This document shows positions 51,862 to 59,964 of a stretch of 64,000 nt of DNA, piece after piece (the stretch's first letter is position 1; each line of letters starts with the position of its first letter). A program made the translations under genes and the position numbers. The notes under the pieces are model-generated. The model made no database searches. It saw nothing but the letters and a program-made list of their open reading frames with translations, and was not told the origin of the DNA. The DNA is from DASQZT01 sp963728965 (GTDB lineage Bacteria > Acidobacteriota > Terriglobia > Bryobacterales > Bryobacteraceae): positions 248,001 through 312,000 of the forward strand of contig CAVSMH010000006.1 in NCBI GenBank assembly GCA_963728965.1, read 5' to 3'.

Positions 51862-52593
51862 CTACGGTACCGGCACTTCCGCCGCGCCCCACACTCTTCC
51901 GCCGCCTGCCTCCTGGACGAAAGCCACCACCCGCCGCGCGACGCCTGCCGCGGCCGCCGGCATGGCGGTTTCACCCCGGTAGCCGGAGCGCTCGATGAAA
52001 CTCCCCAAGGGCTTCAACTCGCGTACGATCGCCACGTGGTGTAGCGTCCGCCCGCGATTCTCGCCACGGAGTACGTTGGAGGTGCCGGCATCCTCGGCGA
52101 CCGCCACGTAGACCGTACCTTTGTGACTCTTGCCGTCCGCCGCGGGTTCAACTTCCACGCGGATGGCCCCGTCCGCCGCGGTAAGCCTTACCCCGAGTTT
52201 GTGCTTCTTTGCCGCCGCCCGTATGGCCGCGACCGCCGCCTGCCCGTCGCTGCCGACGAACTCGGCGGCACCGTCCACCACCATCTGCGGCGTGTATGGG
52301 CCGGATGTGCCGAACAGCCGGGCGTATGCCTCCTGCCGGTTGCTGAACAAACGCGAAGACCAGGGATCGCTCCACCCCAGGTGGTTCCAATAGTCCACAT
52401 GTTCACTCAACACGATCACCGGCACGTCCGGAACAACCTGTTGCCGGTCGAGTCGCTCCAGCAGCGCATCCGCCGGCGGACAGCTCGAGCACCCCTCCGA
52501 GGTGAAGAGTTCCACCAGCACCGGCTGGAGCGAGCCCTCCGCGGCCGCGCCCGCGGCCGCCAGCAACGCCACCCAGATCACACCAATCCGCAT
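51862..52593 (-). CDS. Secreted DUF1223 thioredoxin-like protein
   Basis: A 243-residue protein with a signal peptide (MRIGVIWVALLAAAGAAAEG). The thioredoxin-like core starts PVLVELFTSEGCSSCPPADA, with the CxxC motif, followed by IVLSEHVDYWNHLGWSDPWS, SNRQEAYARLFGTSGPYTPQ and MVVDGAAEFVGSDGQAA, all hallmarks of DUF1223. The family is exported and presumed to be a thiol-disulphide protein, but its partner is unknown. It is a single gene, divergent from nothing obvious in the AT-rich 70-bp upstream gap. Confidence 0.9.
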   Translation of the reverse strand: MRIGVIWVALLAAAGAAAEGSLQPVLVELFTSEGCSSCPPADALLERLDRQQVVPDVPVIVLSEHVDYWNHLGWSDPWSSRLFSNRQEAYARLFGTSGPYTPQMVVDGAAEFVGSDGQAAVAAIRAAAKKHKLGVRLTAADGAIRVEVEPAADGKSHKGTVYVAVAEDAGTSNVLRGENRGRTLHHVAIVRELKPLGSFIERSGYRGETAMPAAAAGVARRVVAFVQEAGGGRVWGAAEVPVP

Positions 52594-52664
52594 ACTGCAT
52601 TATCCGCTGACAGGGCGGTCTTATTCCCGGCCGGACCGATAACGCCCCTGCGTGTTTACCCCTG

Positions 52665-53435
52665 TTACAGCATCAACTGTCCGCCATTCACCTCGATCGT
52701 CTCACCCACCACGTAGCTGGCGGCATCGGAAACCAGGAAGGCGATCACCCTGGCGCATTCCTCGGAGCGGCCGACGCGGCCCAGCGGCACGCTCTTCACG
52801 AAATTCTGAATCATCTCGGGCGTCGAGAACACCTCGTGGAATGGCGTGTCGATCACGCCGGGCGAAACGGCATTCACCCGAATGCCGTGGGGCGCCAGTT
52901 CCTTGGCGAGGGACTTGGTGAACGTGATCATGGCCCCCTTGGCGGTGGAATACGCGCCCGCACCCGGGCCGCCGCCGTTCCGCCCCGCAATCGAAACGAC
53001 GTTTACAATTGCGCCCGTGCGCCGCTCGATCATGGAGGGAGCCGCGGCCTGCGCGCACATCAGCGCGCTTTTCAGGTTCAGGTCCATGATGTCATCCCAG
53101 CCCGCTTCGGTGATCTCGCGAAGCGGCGTCCGTTTCACCAGCGATCCCGCATTGTTGACCAGGATGTCGATCGGCCCAAGTTCGTCGGCGGCCCGCTGGA
53201 CCAGGGCCCGCGCCTCCGCGGCCTTGCGTACGTCTGCGCGGATGGCGACGGCCCGGCCGCCGGACGCCGCGATGCGCCCGCGCGCCTCGCCCGCACCCTT
53301 TTCGTTCTGAAAGTAGCCTATCGCCACGGCCGCACCCAGTTCCGCCAGCACCGCTGCCGTTGCCGCGCCGATGCCCGATGACGCTCCCGTCACCAGTGCG
53401 TTCCTGCCTGTCAGATCGAGATAGTTCTGCATCAT
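52665..53435 (-). CDS. SDR family oxidoreductase
   Basis: A 256-residue enzyme: cofactor motif NALVTGASSGIGAATAAVLA, NNAG motif in IDILVNNAGSLVKRTPLREI, catalytic SIAGRNGGGPGAGAYSTAKG (Ser, Tyr, Lys present) and the C-terminal GETIEVNGGQLML. The start is ATG 53435 or the next codon at 53432; AAGGAG stands just before, and spacing slightly favours the second. The ATGA at 53432-53435 overlaps the MFS stop, so the two are translationally coupled. The pairing with a sugar-acid-type carrier suggests a ketone/alcohol step in sugar-acid catabolism. Confidence 0.92.
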   Translation of the reverse strand: MMQNYLDLTGRNALVTGASSGIGAATAAVLAELGAAVAIGYFQNEKGAGEARGRIAASGGRAVAIRADVRKAAEARALVQRAADELGPIDILVNNAGSLVKRTPLREITEAGWDDIMDLNLKSALMCAQAAAPSMIERRTGAIVNVVSIAGRNGGGPGAGAYSTAKGAMITFTKSLAKELAPHGIRVNAVSPGVIDTPFHEVFSTPEMIQNFVKSVPLGRVGRSEECARVIAFLVSDAASYVVGETIEVNGGQLML

Positions 53436-54709
53436 GCTCCTTCGTCTTCCATGGATATGCGGCGGATCGTGCCGCCCAGCGCAAACAGCGCTATCGTTCC
53501 CAGCACCGGCAGCAGCCCCGCCGTCACCAGCACCGGCGTGTAGGAGTGGACGCGATCCACGACCATCCCCGTCGCCTGCGTAAACAAAATCGCGCCGATG
53601 CCCGCTCCGGTGCCGCCCAGGCCCGTCACCGAGCCCACCGCCGCTTCCGGGAAATAGTCGCTGGGCATGGTCTGCACATTGTTGATCCAGCTCTGGAACC
53701 CGAACAATACCATCGCGATCAGCGCCAGCGCGGCCATGGCGCTGTCGGCCACGGCGGCGGCCGCGCCCACCGACATGAACGCCATTCCCGCCACAATCAC
53801 CGTCTTCCTCGCGCGATTGGCACTCCACCCGCGCCCCATCAGGTGGCCCGATGCCCATCCCCCCGCCAGGCTGCCGGCGTCCGCCGCCACGAAGGGCAGC
53901 CATGCGAACAGCCCGATCCGCGTCAGGCTGAATCCGCGCACGTCGTATAGGTACTTCGGCAGCCAGGTGATGTAGAGCCACCATACCGGGTCGGCGAAGA
54001 AGCGGGACACCACGATGGCCCACACCTCGCGATGACGCAACAATTCCCGCCAGCCGATGCGCCGCGGCGCCTTCCGGGTCCTGCCCTCGCCAATCAGCGC
54101 CAGTTCTTCCTTTGTGATCCGCGGATGCCGGTCGGGCGTCTCGTAGTATCTCAGCCAGAGCAGCAGCCACCCGAAGCCCAGCGCGCCCACCACCAGAAAC
54201 GTCGCCTGCCATCCGAAGATTACCTGGAGCCCGACGATGAGCGGCGGCGAGACCACCGATCCGATCGATGGCCCGCTGTTGAAGATCGCCATCCCCAACG
54301 CCCGCTCGCGCGCCGGAAACCACTGCGCGATCACCTTCGCCGCCCCGGGCCAGTTGCCGGCCTCCCCCAGCCCGAGCACGAAGCGCAGGCAATTCAACTC
54401 CACCAGGCCGCGCGCGAAGGCATGCCCCATCGATGCCAAGGACCACACCACGATCGAAACCGTAAACCCGCGCTTCGTGCCGATGCGATCGTACAGCCTC
54501 CCCGACAGCCCCTGGCTGATGGTGTAGGCCACCAGAAACGAGGTGGTGATTCCGGCGAATTCGGTGTTGTTGAGGCGCAGTTGCGCGGTGATCACCGGCG
54601 CCAGCACGGAAACCGTCAGCCGGTTGATGAAATTGATCAGCGTCGCCAGGAAGATCAGGCCGGCGATCCACCATCGCAGGCCCGGCACGCGTGCGGTCAG
54701 GGCGCCCAA
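53432..54709 (-). CDS. MFS transporter, ExuT/ACS-like
   Basis: A 425-residue, 12-helix carrier. Signatures: INFINRLTVSVLAPVITAQL, GRLYDRIGTKRGFTVSIVVW, LGLGEAGNWPGAAKVIAQWF, and in the second half NNVQTMPSDYFPEAAVGSVT. The loop after helix 4 is nearly the same as in the MFS gene at 3.2 kb, so the two are paralogues of one transporter branch. It precedes and overlaps the SDR gene, so import and oxidation of the same substrate are probably co-expressed. Confidence 0.9.
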   Translation of the reverse strand: MGALTARVPGLRWWIAGLIFLATLINFINRLTVSVLAPVITAQLRLNNTEFAGITTSFLVAYTISQGLSGRLYDRIGTKRGFTVSIVVWSLASMGHAFARGLVELNCLRFVLGLGEAGNWPGAAKVIAQWFPARERALGMAIFNSGPSIGSVVSPPLIVGLQVIFGWQATFLVVGALGFGWLLLWLRYYETPDRHPRITKEELALIGEGRTRKAPRRIGWRELLRHREVWAIVVSRFFADPVWWLYITWLPKYLYDVRGFSLTRIGLFAWLPFVAADAGSLAGGWASGHLMGRGWSANRARKTVIVAGMAFMSVGAAAAVADSAMAALALIAMVLFGFQSWINNVQTMPSDYFPEAAVGSVTGLGGTGAGIGAILFTQATGMVVDRVHSYTPVLVTAGLLPVLGTIALFALGGTIRRISMEDEGA

Positions 54710-54753
54710 ATGTCAACTCTCACCGATTGCGCCGGGAGTTGCAACTGGCCGCC

Positions 54754-55218
54754 TCATCGCGCCGCCGGACGCCGCCGCTTCGGATACACCGCGCGCACTA
54801 CGCTTTCCCCGGCGGCGGCAGCCCTGGCGGGCCGTTCGGCCCGTTCCACCGCGGCGCGGATCAGCGACCGTACCGCCGGATTCCGCAGATCCTCGGGCGC
54901 CGTGATGCGAATGTGCCGCACCCATTGGCCGCTGCCCTGGAGCAGGCCGTCCGGATCGGGAATCTTCGATCCGAAATTGAAGCCCAGGTTCACCCATCGC
55001 GCGTACACCGCGACGTGCAGGCAGGCCTCGCTCGGGCGACCCGTAAACGAGTACCCCGACGCTACCGCGTTGTAGGCATCGTAGATCAGCTCGTGCGCGC
55101 CCTCCGCTTCCTCCAGCACCAGCGCGCGTGTCGCCAGGGCCAGTTGAACGATCGAAGGGGCGTACGGCGAAAGGAACCCGAGATACTCGGGCAGCGGCTC
55201 GGGAATGCGCGGCTTCAT
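54754..55218 (-). CDS. DUF1801/YdhG-like protein
   Basis: A 154-residue protein with PEYLGFLSPYAPSIVQLALA, HELIYDAYNAVASGYSFTGR, ACLHVAVYARWVNLGFNFGS and GQWVRHIRITAPEDLRNPAV. The sequence pattern (a helical start, a central beta segment with a hydrophobic core and an LRNPAVRSLI helix) is that of DUF1801-type small proteins with a frataxin-like fold. Function of the family is unknown. It stands 44 bp upstream of the MFS-SDR pair, so may be their first gene, though the pairing has no obvious biochemical logic. Confidence 0.75.
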   Translation of the reverse strand: MKPRIPEPLPEYLGFLSPYAPSIVQLALATRALVLEEAEGAHELIYDAYNAVASGYSFTGRPSEACLHVAVYARWVNLGFNFGSKIPDPDGLLQGSGQWVRHIRITAPEDLRNPAVRSLIRAAVERAERPARAAAAGESVVRAVYPKRRRPAAR

Positions 55219-55257
55219 GGTGGAACCAGAATACCGCGCCCCGCCCCGCTGTTGCCG

Positions 55258-58230
55258 TCAGAAGTTGAAGCGCAGCGACATCTCCAGCCGGCGATTGTTC
55301 GCCGTCGAGCCGAAGCCGCCCCTTCCGCCGCCGAATCCCGTGTTGACGCTGCTTGCCTGCCCAAACTGCGGCGAGGTCAGAATGCCCGTGTAGCCGCCCG
55401 GATTCACGTGGTTCAGGATGTTGTTGACCATCACCGACAGGGTCACATTGTAGCGGTGTTCGGTCATGTCTCCCCCGAACGGACCGTGCCCGCCTCCCGG
55501 CCCCATCCGCATCGCCCCGCCACCGCCGTCGTGGCCATGCCCGCCGTATCCGCCGCCCATGTTGCCGCCCCCGCCGTTGCGCGCCGGGCCGAATCCGAAG
55601 GCCCGGCTGACTCGCACATTCAGCGACACCATGCCCGCGCCGGTCAGGTAATTGCGCGGCACCAGCGGCGTTCCCGCCGCCGGGTTCGTCAGGAAGTCGC
55701 CGAAACGCGTCGCCACCACGCCTTCGCCCGAACCAGTGGCGAATGCCGGCCGGTCGTTCGTCAGCGTGTCCCCGTTCAGGTCGCGCCCCAGCAGCGCGTC
55801 ATAGGGAGAGCCGGATTGCAGAACGAAAAACGGGCTCAATCTGACCCCCAGCGGGATTATGGCAGATCCCACCATCATGAATCGATGCCGCCGGTCCAGG
55901 TCCGATCGCCCCCAGTCCTGCGCAAAATTGTAGGGGTCGGAGGGCACCGAAGGCAGGTCCTTCGCATAGTTCAGGGAGTAGTTCCCTTGCAGTGTCACGT
56001 TGCGGCTGAAGCGCGTGTTGAAGTTCACCATCACGATGTTCTGCTTCATCAGCCCGCCCGATTCGTACAGAAACAGGTTGCCCGCGCCCCCATACGGACG
56101 GATGCCGCTCCCCGGCGAACCGGTCGAATAGGTGCCCGGCAGAGGCGCATTGATGTTCACCGTTTGCAGCAGGTGCAGCGCGCGCGTGTTGGTGTAAGTC
56201 ACCGCCACCGTCGTATTGGCAGGCAACTGGCGCTCGATACCGATCGCCGACTGCATCATCACCGGCGCGCGGAGATTCGAGGAAAGCCGGTAAATGCTGT
56301 TCTGGGTGGGGCTCAACGCGGCGATACCCGGGACATTCGGGAAAAAGTCGGGGTTCTGCACCACGTAGGAAAGCTGGTTGGACCCATTCAGTTGCGCGGC
56401 CCGCAACGAAAGGTTCTCGCCTACCCGGTCGTAGAACATCCCGAAGCCCCCCCGGATCACCGTTTTCTGCCGGCCGTTTTTGGCCGAACCCGGCGCCCAC
56501 GCGAAGCCCAGCCGCGGCGCGATGTCGTGGTAGTCCGAGACGTTGGTCTGTACCTCGTAGCGCAGCCCGAAGCTCAGGGTCAGGCTGGGCCGCATGCGCC
56601 AGTCGTCCTGAACGAACGGGCTGGCATCGTACTGCACGATGCTTGCATACGGATTGCCGCCCGATATGGTGAACTGCGAAGCGCCGCCGCCCAAAGCCCG
56701 GATCTGGTCCTGGGAATAGCCCATCTGCTGGAACAGCAGCGTCCGTCGGTATTGCTCGGCCGACGTGATCTGCGCCGTCTGCACCTGTCCGTTCGCGTCC
56801 GTGATGGGCTGGTTGCCGGCATCCAGCACGGGGGCCAGGCCGCCGAAAAAGTAAAACGTGCCGCCGAAGCCCTCTGGCGAATTGACGATGCTGGCCTGCC
56901 GCCGCAGGCGCACGCCGAACCGGATGGTGTGCGAGTTGTGCGCAATCGACGTGTAGTTCTGCAGCTCGTACTCACCCCGCCGGTTGTAGTTCGCACCCAA
57001 TCCGTTGCCCCCGGTCACGAACGCCCCGGCAACGTCGATCTGGGGAATCAGATTTCCATTCTGCGAATTGTAGTCGCGGCTCCACCGGAAACGCGTCTCG
57101 TTCACCGTCTTTGGATTCACGACCGCTGTCTCGGTGAGCATCAGGTCCTGGTCGTTGCCGCTGTTGGTATAGGGCAGGTCCGGTGCATAAGCCGGCGGCA
57201 GGTTGAAGTGCCCGATGCCCTGGTTATTGCGCTCGTCGAATCCATATTCAAAACGGGCCACCAGGGTGTTGTTCGTGGAGAGTTGGTAATCGATGCGGGG
57301 CGCGATGTGGGTGCGCGTATTGGGGGTGACCACCGCGGTGTCGATATTTCGCGTCACCAGCGAGGTCGGGTCCACCCAGGTCGCATGCACCAGCGCATTG
57401 TCGTCGATCTGTCTCCGGTTGAAATCCAGGAAGAAGCTGGACTTTTTATTGATTGGCCCGCCGATGTTGCCGCCGTACCGCTGGTTGGAATAATCGGGTT
57501 TGTTGGTGACGAACGGGTTGCGCGAGTTGAACACGCCGTTGCTGTCGTTGAAGAACAGCGTGCCCCGGAAGCGGTCGCTGCCCGGCTTGGTGAGGATCTC
57601 GATGCGGCCGAAACCCAGCCGGTCGTATTCCGCCGAAAACGGATTCTGATTAATGCGAATTTCGCGGATCGACTCTTTGGGCGGAAGCTGGCCGCCGCTG
57701 AAACCATCGATATAAAGTTGTCCGCCGTTCGGGCCTGCGCCAGGCCCGGCCAGCGCCTGCAGGGCGTCCTGCAGATCGTCCGGATCGTCGGGCAGCGCCG
57801 CCAGGTCGTCACCCTTCAAGGTCAGCGCCGTGGCATTGTTGTCCGGCTCCACGCTTACGCTGGGGGCGCCTTCGGCTTGCACCGTGACCTCTTGTTTCTG
57901 GGCGGTCAACACCAACTGAACCGGGACCTGCACCGTGCTCCCAGCGTTTACCGTCACCTGCTTCTGGACCACGGAAAATCCCGGAAAGGCGACTCGCAGG
58001 GTGTACTGCCCCGGAGCAAGCGCCGGAAATGTGTAGCTGCCGTCGGCCTGGCTCTGCACGGTCTTCTGCACCCCGTTGCCGGAGAGCGAAACCACGGCTG
58101 CCGGTATCACGCCACCCGAATCGTCGGTCAGCACACCTTTCAGGGTCCCGGTGGTCTGTTGGGCCGCGGCGCTGCAAATCAGGAGCGCCATTGCGACGGG
58201 AAGGTAGCCGTTCTTACGCAAGTTCAACAT
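55258..58230 (-). CDS. TonB-dependent receptor with Gly/His-rich insert
   Basis: A 990-residue outer-membrane receptor. Signal peptide through MALLICSAAAQQ, carboxypeptidase-regulatory-like domain (TGTLKGVLTDDSGGVIPAAV, ADGSYTFPALAPGQYTLRVA), plug with LAALPDDPDDLQDALQALAG and SIREIRINQNPFSAEYDRLG, barrel ending MSLRFNF. Near residues 880-930 lies a low-complexity run of Gly with His, Met, Asp (GGGYGGHGHDGGGGAMRMGP) between barrel strands, absent in the other two receptors in this window. It may be a surface loop with metal affinity; this is inference. Downstream of the DUF5666 and Lys-rich peptide genes on the same strand. Confidence 0.92.
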   Translation of the reverse strand: MLNLRKNGYLPVAMALLICSAAAQQTTGTLKGVLTDDSGGVIPAAVVSLSGNGVQKTVQSQADGSYTFPALAPGQYTLRVAFPGFSVVQKQVTVNAGSTVQVPVQLVLTAQKQEVTVQAEGAPSVSVEPDNNATALTLKGDDLAALPDDPDDLQDALQALAGPGAGPNGGQLYIDGFSGGQLPPKESIREIRINQNPFSAEYDRLGFGRIEILTKPGSDRFRGTLFFNDSNGVFNSRNPFVTNKPDYSNQRYGGNIGGPINKKSSFFLDFNRRQIDDNALVHATWVDPTSLVTRNIDTAVVTPNTRTHIAPRIDYQLSTNNTLVARFEYGFDERNNQGIGHFNLPPAYAPDLPYTNSGNDQDLMLTETAVVNPKTVNETRFRWSRDYNSQNGNLIPQIDVAGAFVTGGNGLGANYNRRGEYELQNYTSIAHNSHTIRFGVRLRRQASIVNSPEGFGGTFYFFGGLAPVLDAGNQPITDANGQVQTAQITSAEQYRRTLLFQQMGYSQDQIRALGGGASQFTISGGNPYASIVQYDASPFVQDDWRMRPSLTLSFGLRYEVQTNVSDYHDIAPRLGFAWAPGSAKNGRQKTVIRGGFGMFYDRVGENLSLRAAQLNGSNQLSYVVQNPDFFPNVPGIAALSPTQNSIYRLSSNLRAPVMMQSAIGIERQLPANTTVAVTYTNTRALHLLQTVNINAPLPGTYSTGSPGSGIRPYGGAGNLFLYESGGLMKQNIVMVNFNTRFSRNVTLQGNYSLNYAKDLPSVPSDPYNFAQDWGRSDLDRRHRFMMVGSAIIPLGVRLSPFFVLQSGSPYDALLGRDLNGDTLTNDRPAFATGSGEGVVATRFGDFLTNPAAGTPLVPRNYLTGAGMVSLNVRVSRAFGFGPARNGGGGNMGGGYGGHGHDGGGGAMRMGPGGGHGPFGGDMTEHRYNVTLSVMVNNILNHVNPGGYTGILTSPQFGQASSVNTGFGGGRGGFGSTANNRRLEMSLRFNF

Positions 58231-58293
58231 GGTCCCTCTTTTTTGTTTTTATGTTTCTATGCGGGAGGAATCCTGCGGCGCTGACTTAGCTTG

Positions 58294-59397
58294 TCATTGT
58301 TCCTCGTCCCCGGCGTCGCCCGCTCCCAGGTTCCAGCCGCCCATGATGTCGCGTGTCGCAGCCGGCGATGCCCTCAGGAGCGGCTCTACTCCCGCCAGCA
58401 AGGTGATGGCCGTCACGCGCGTCGGGTCCGAACCCATCGTGGTGGAGACCATGACCGCTTCGCCCGCTTTCAGCTCGGAAATTGGCAGGGGCGACAGACG
58501 GTCGAGCATCTGGCCGATGTCTTCGCCGCCTCCCCCGCGTCCTTCTACCGCGCCCGCCGGCGGCGAAGACGCCCGTCCTCCCGGGCCGTAGCGCCGCGCC
58601 AGCATCTGCGCCTGCATCTCCGGAAGCTTTCTCATCGTCGACCCGGAGTTGATGCGGATCGTCAGTGGCTTGCGGGTGGCCAGGTCCGTCACTTTCAGCT
58701 CGCCTGTGCCCGCATCGATCGACTGAATCGTCGCCGCGATCTGCCGGAACGTGCCGAACACGACCTTCTCGGCCGTTACCGCGGCCCCATCCGGGCTGCG
58801 ATCGCCCAACACGCGCACCTGGTCGCCCGCCTGGATGGCGGCGAAAGTGGAAGGGGCCGCGTCCGCGAACTTCGCCGAATCCGGCGAGTAGCGATAGTAC
58901 ACGGTCTTGTCGCTGGTGTTCGCCACCACCGTTCTTGAGCCCGCTTTGAAGGTGATGGTCTTGCCCCCGGCATTTACCTCCGTCACCATGCCCGTAGTTC
59001 CCCGGCGTCGCCAATCGTCCTGCGTCTTTTGCCGGACTTGCGCGAGGTCGGCTTTCGTCATCACCAGGATCGCGCTCGCCTCCATGTGCGTGCCTTCCAT
59101 GGCCTGCTTGCTCACTGCCACCGCGCGATCGCCGGCGGCAATATCGGACAGGGTGATTTTGGTGCCCTTTTTCGGGTCGGTCTCTCCCGGGGGAATGCGC
59201 AGGAACAGCGTTCGATCACCGGTCGACACAGTGACCGATTCGCCTTTGTCGGACCGGAGTGTGACCTGCTTTGCCGCAGGATCTACCGCCGCCACCGTGC
59301 CCGCGATCTGGTTCCGCGCCGCGGGCTGCGCCTGTATGAATCCCGACACAAACAGGTTCACTGAGACCGCCCAGACAGCGTTCGAAACAGCTCTCAT
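58294..59397 (-). CDS. Secreted DUF5666-like multi-OB-fold protein
   Basis: A 367-residue protein starting at ATG 59397, where a signal peptide appears (MRAVSNAVWAVSVNLFVSGF); the ORF to 59733 adds an Arg-rich non-signal stretch. At least three similar beta-barrel units follow: AGTVAAVDPAAKQVTLRSDK, GMVTEVNAGGKTITFKAGSR and ATIQSIDAGTGELKVTDLAT, each with a VxxGD-type turn (IAAGDRAVAVSKQ, IQAGDQVRVLGDR). This repeat is the DUF5666 pattern. A Gly-rich loop (EGRGGGGEDIG) occurs near 305-320. Function unknown; the family is exported. It precedes the TonB receptor by 63 bp. Confidence 0.82.
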   Translation of the reverse strand: MRAVSNAVWAVSVNLFVSGFIQAQPAARNQIAGTVAAVDPAAKQVTLRSDKGESVTVSTGDRTLFLRIPPGETDPKKGTKITLSDIAAGDRAVAVSKQAMEGTHMEASAILVMTKADLAQVRQKTQDDWRRRGTTGMVTEVNAGGKTITFKAGSRTVVANTSDKTVYYRYSPDSAKFADAAPSTFAAIQAGDQVRVLGDRSPDGAAVTAEKVVFGTFRQIAATIQSIDAGTGELKVTDLATRKPLTIRINSGSTMRKLPEMQAQMLARRYGPGGRASSPPAGAVEGRGGGGEDIGQMLDRLSPLPISELKAGEAVMVSTTMGSDPTRVTAITLLAGVEPLLRASPAATRDIMGGWNLGAGDAGDEEQ

Positions 59398-59632
59398 TCC
59401 ACTCCCTTCCCGGCTCGGGTCGATTGCCCGGTTGTCAAAATGGGCGTGGCGTATGGCGGCCACGTTACAGCGCTCTGCGCCACAACGCGAAGACGCATAC
59501 GTTTCGGAAATTTGTAAATGCGGGGTGGGACCAGAAGTACGGCAGGAGGGAATCGAACGGGGACTAACAGCACTGGACGCCGCACCAGGCCTCGAAGCCC
59601 GGCGTGGCGCCCAGCAGAAACGTTGGAGGAGG

Positions 59633-59794
59633 CTAGCGGCTTTCCTTTTTGGGCATCTCTTCCTTCTTCTTGCTGCCCTTCTTCTTCTTGCCCTTCTTGC
59701 CTTCTTCCTTCTTCGGCGGGTTCTCCTGGGCAAACGATACGGCAGTGCCGAGCGCCAGGGACAGACCGAACATGAGGATAAACAGTTTCTTCAT
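59633..59794 (-). CDS. 53-residue Lys-rich secreted peptide
   Basis: From ATG 59794 the reverse strand gives a signal peptide (MKKLFILMFGLSLALGTAVS, cleavage after SFA) and a mature peptide of about 29 residues with a run of Lys, Glu and Gly (KKEEGKKGKKKKGSKKKEEM) to a TAG at 59633. AAAGGAGAA precedes the ATG, a strong ribosome site. Being mature-only ~3 kDa, highly charged and exported, it resembles stray cationic surface peptides common in this phylum. No family function known. The gap to the next gene (59795-59964) shows no other gene. Confidence 0.75.
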   Translation of the reverse strand: MKKLFILMFGLSLALGTAVSFAQENPPKKEEGKKGKKKKGSKKKEEMPKKESR

Positions 59795-59964
59795 TACGCT
59801 TCTCCTTTGGATTGCGACGAACTGTGTCGTCTGGGGCTATGATATCGAACCCTAGATGAATCGCACCTTAATGTGCAATTAAAATCAGTTCATCTGCCGC
59901 CCGTGTACAGCGTCGCCGGCAGCGTGTTACCACCGGCCGTCAGCGCCGTGCCACCGCGTGGCCG

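Noticed and set aside
54691..58284. 1197-codon plus-strand ORF
   Set aside because: It is the mirror of the TonB-receptor gene and DUF1801 gene in GC-rich DNA; composition is Arg/His/Val-rich with no domain, so it is a shadow despite its length.
59520..59620. tRNA-like phrase (GGAGGGAATCGAAC) on the reverse strand
   Set aside because: The presumed T stem does not pair and no anticodon arm can be drawn around it.
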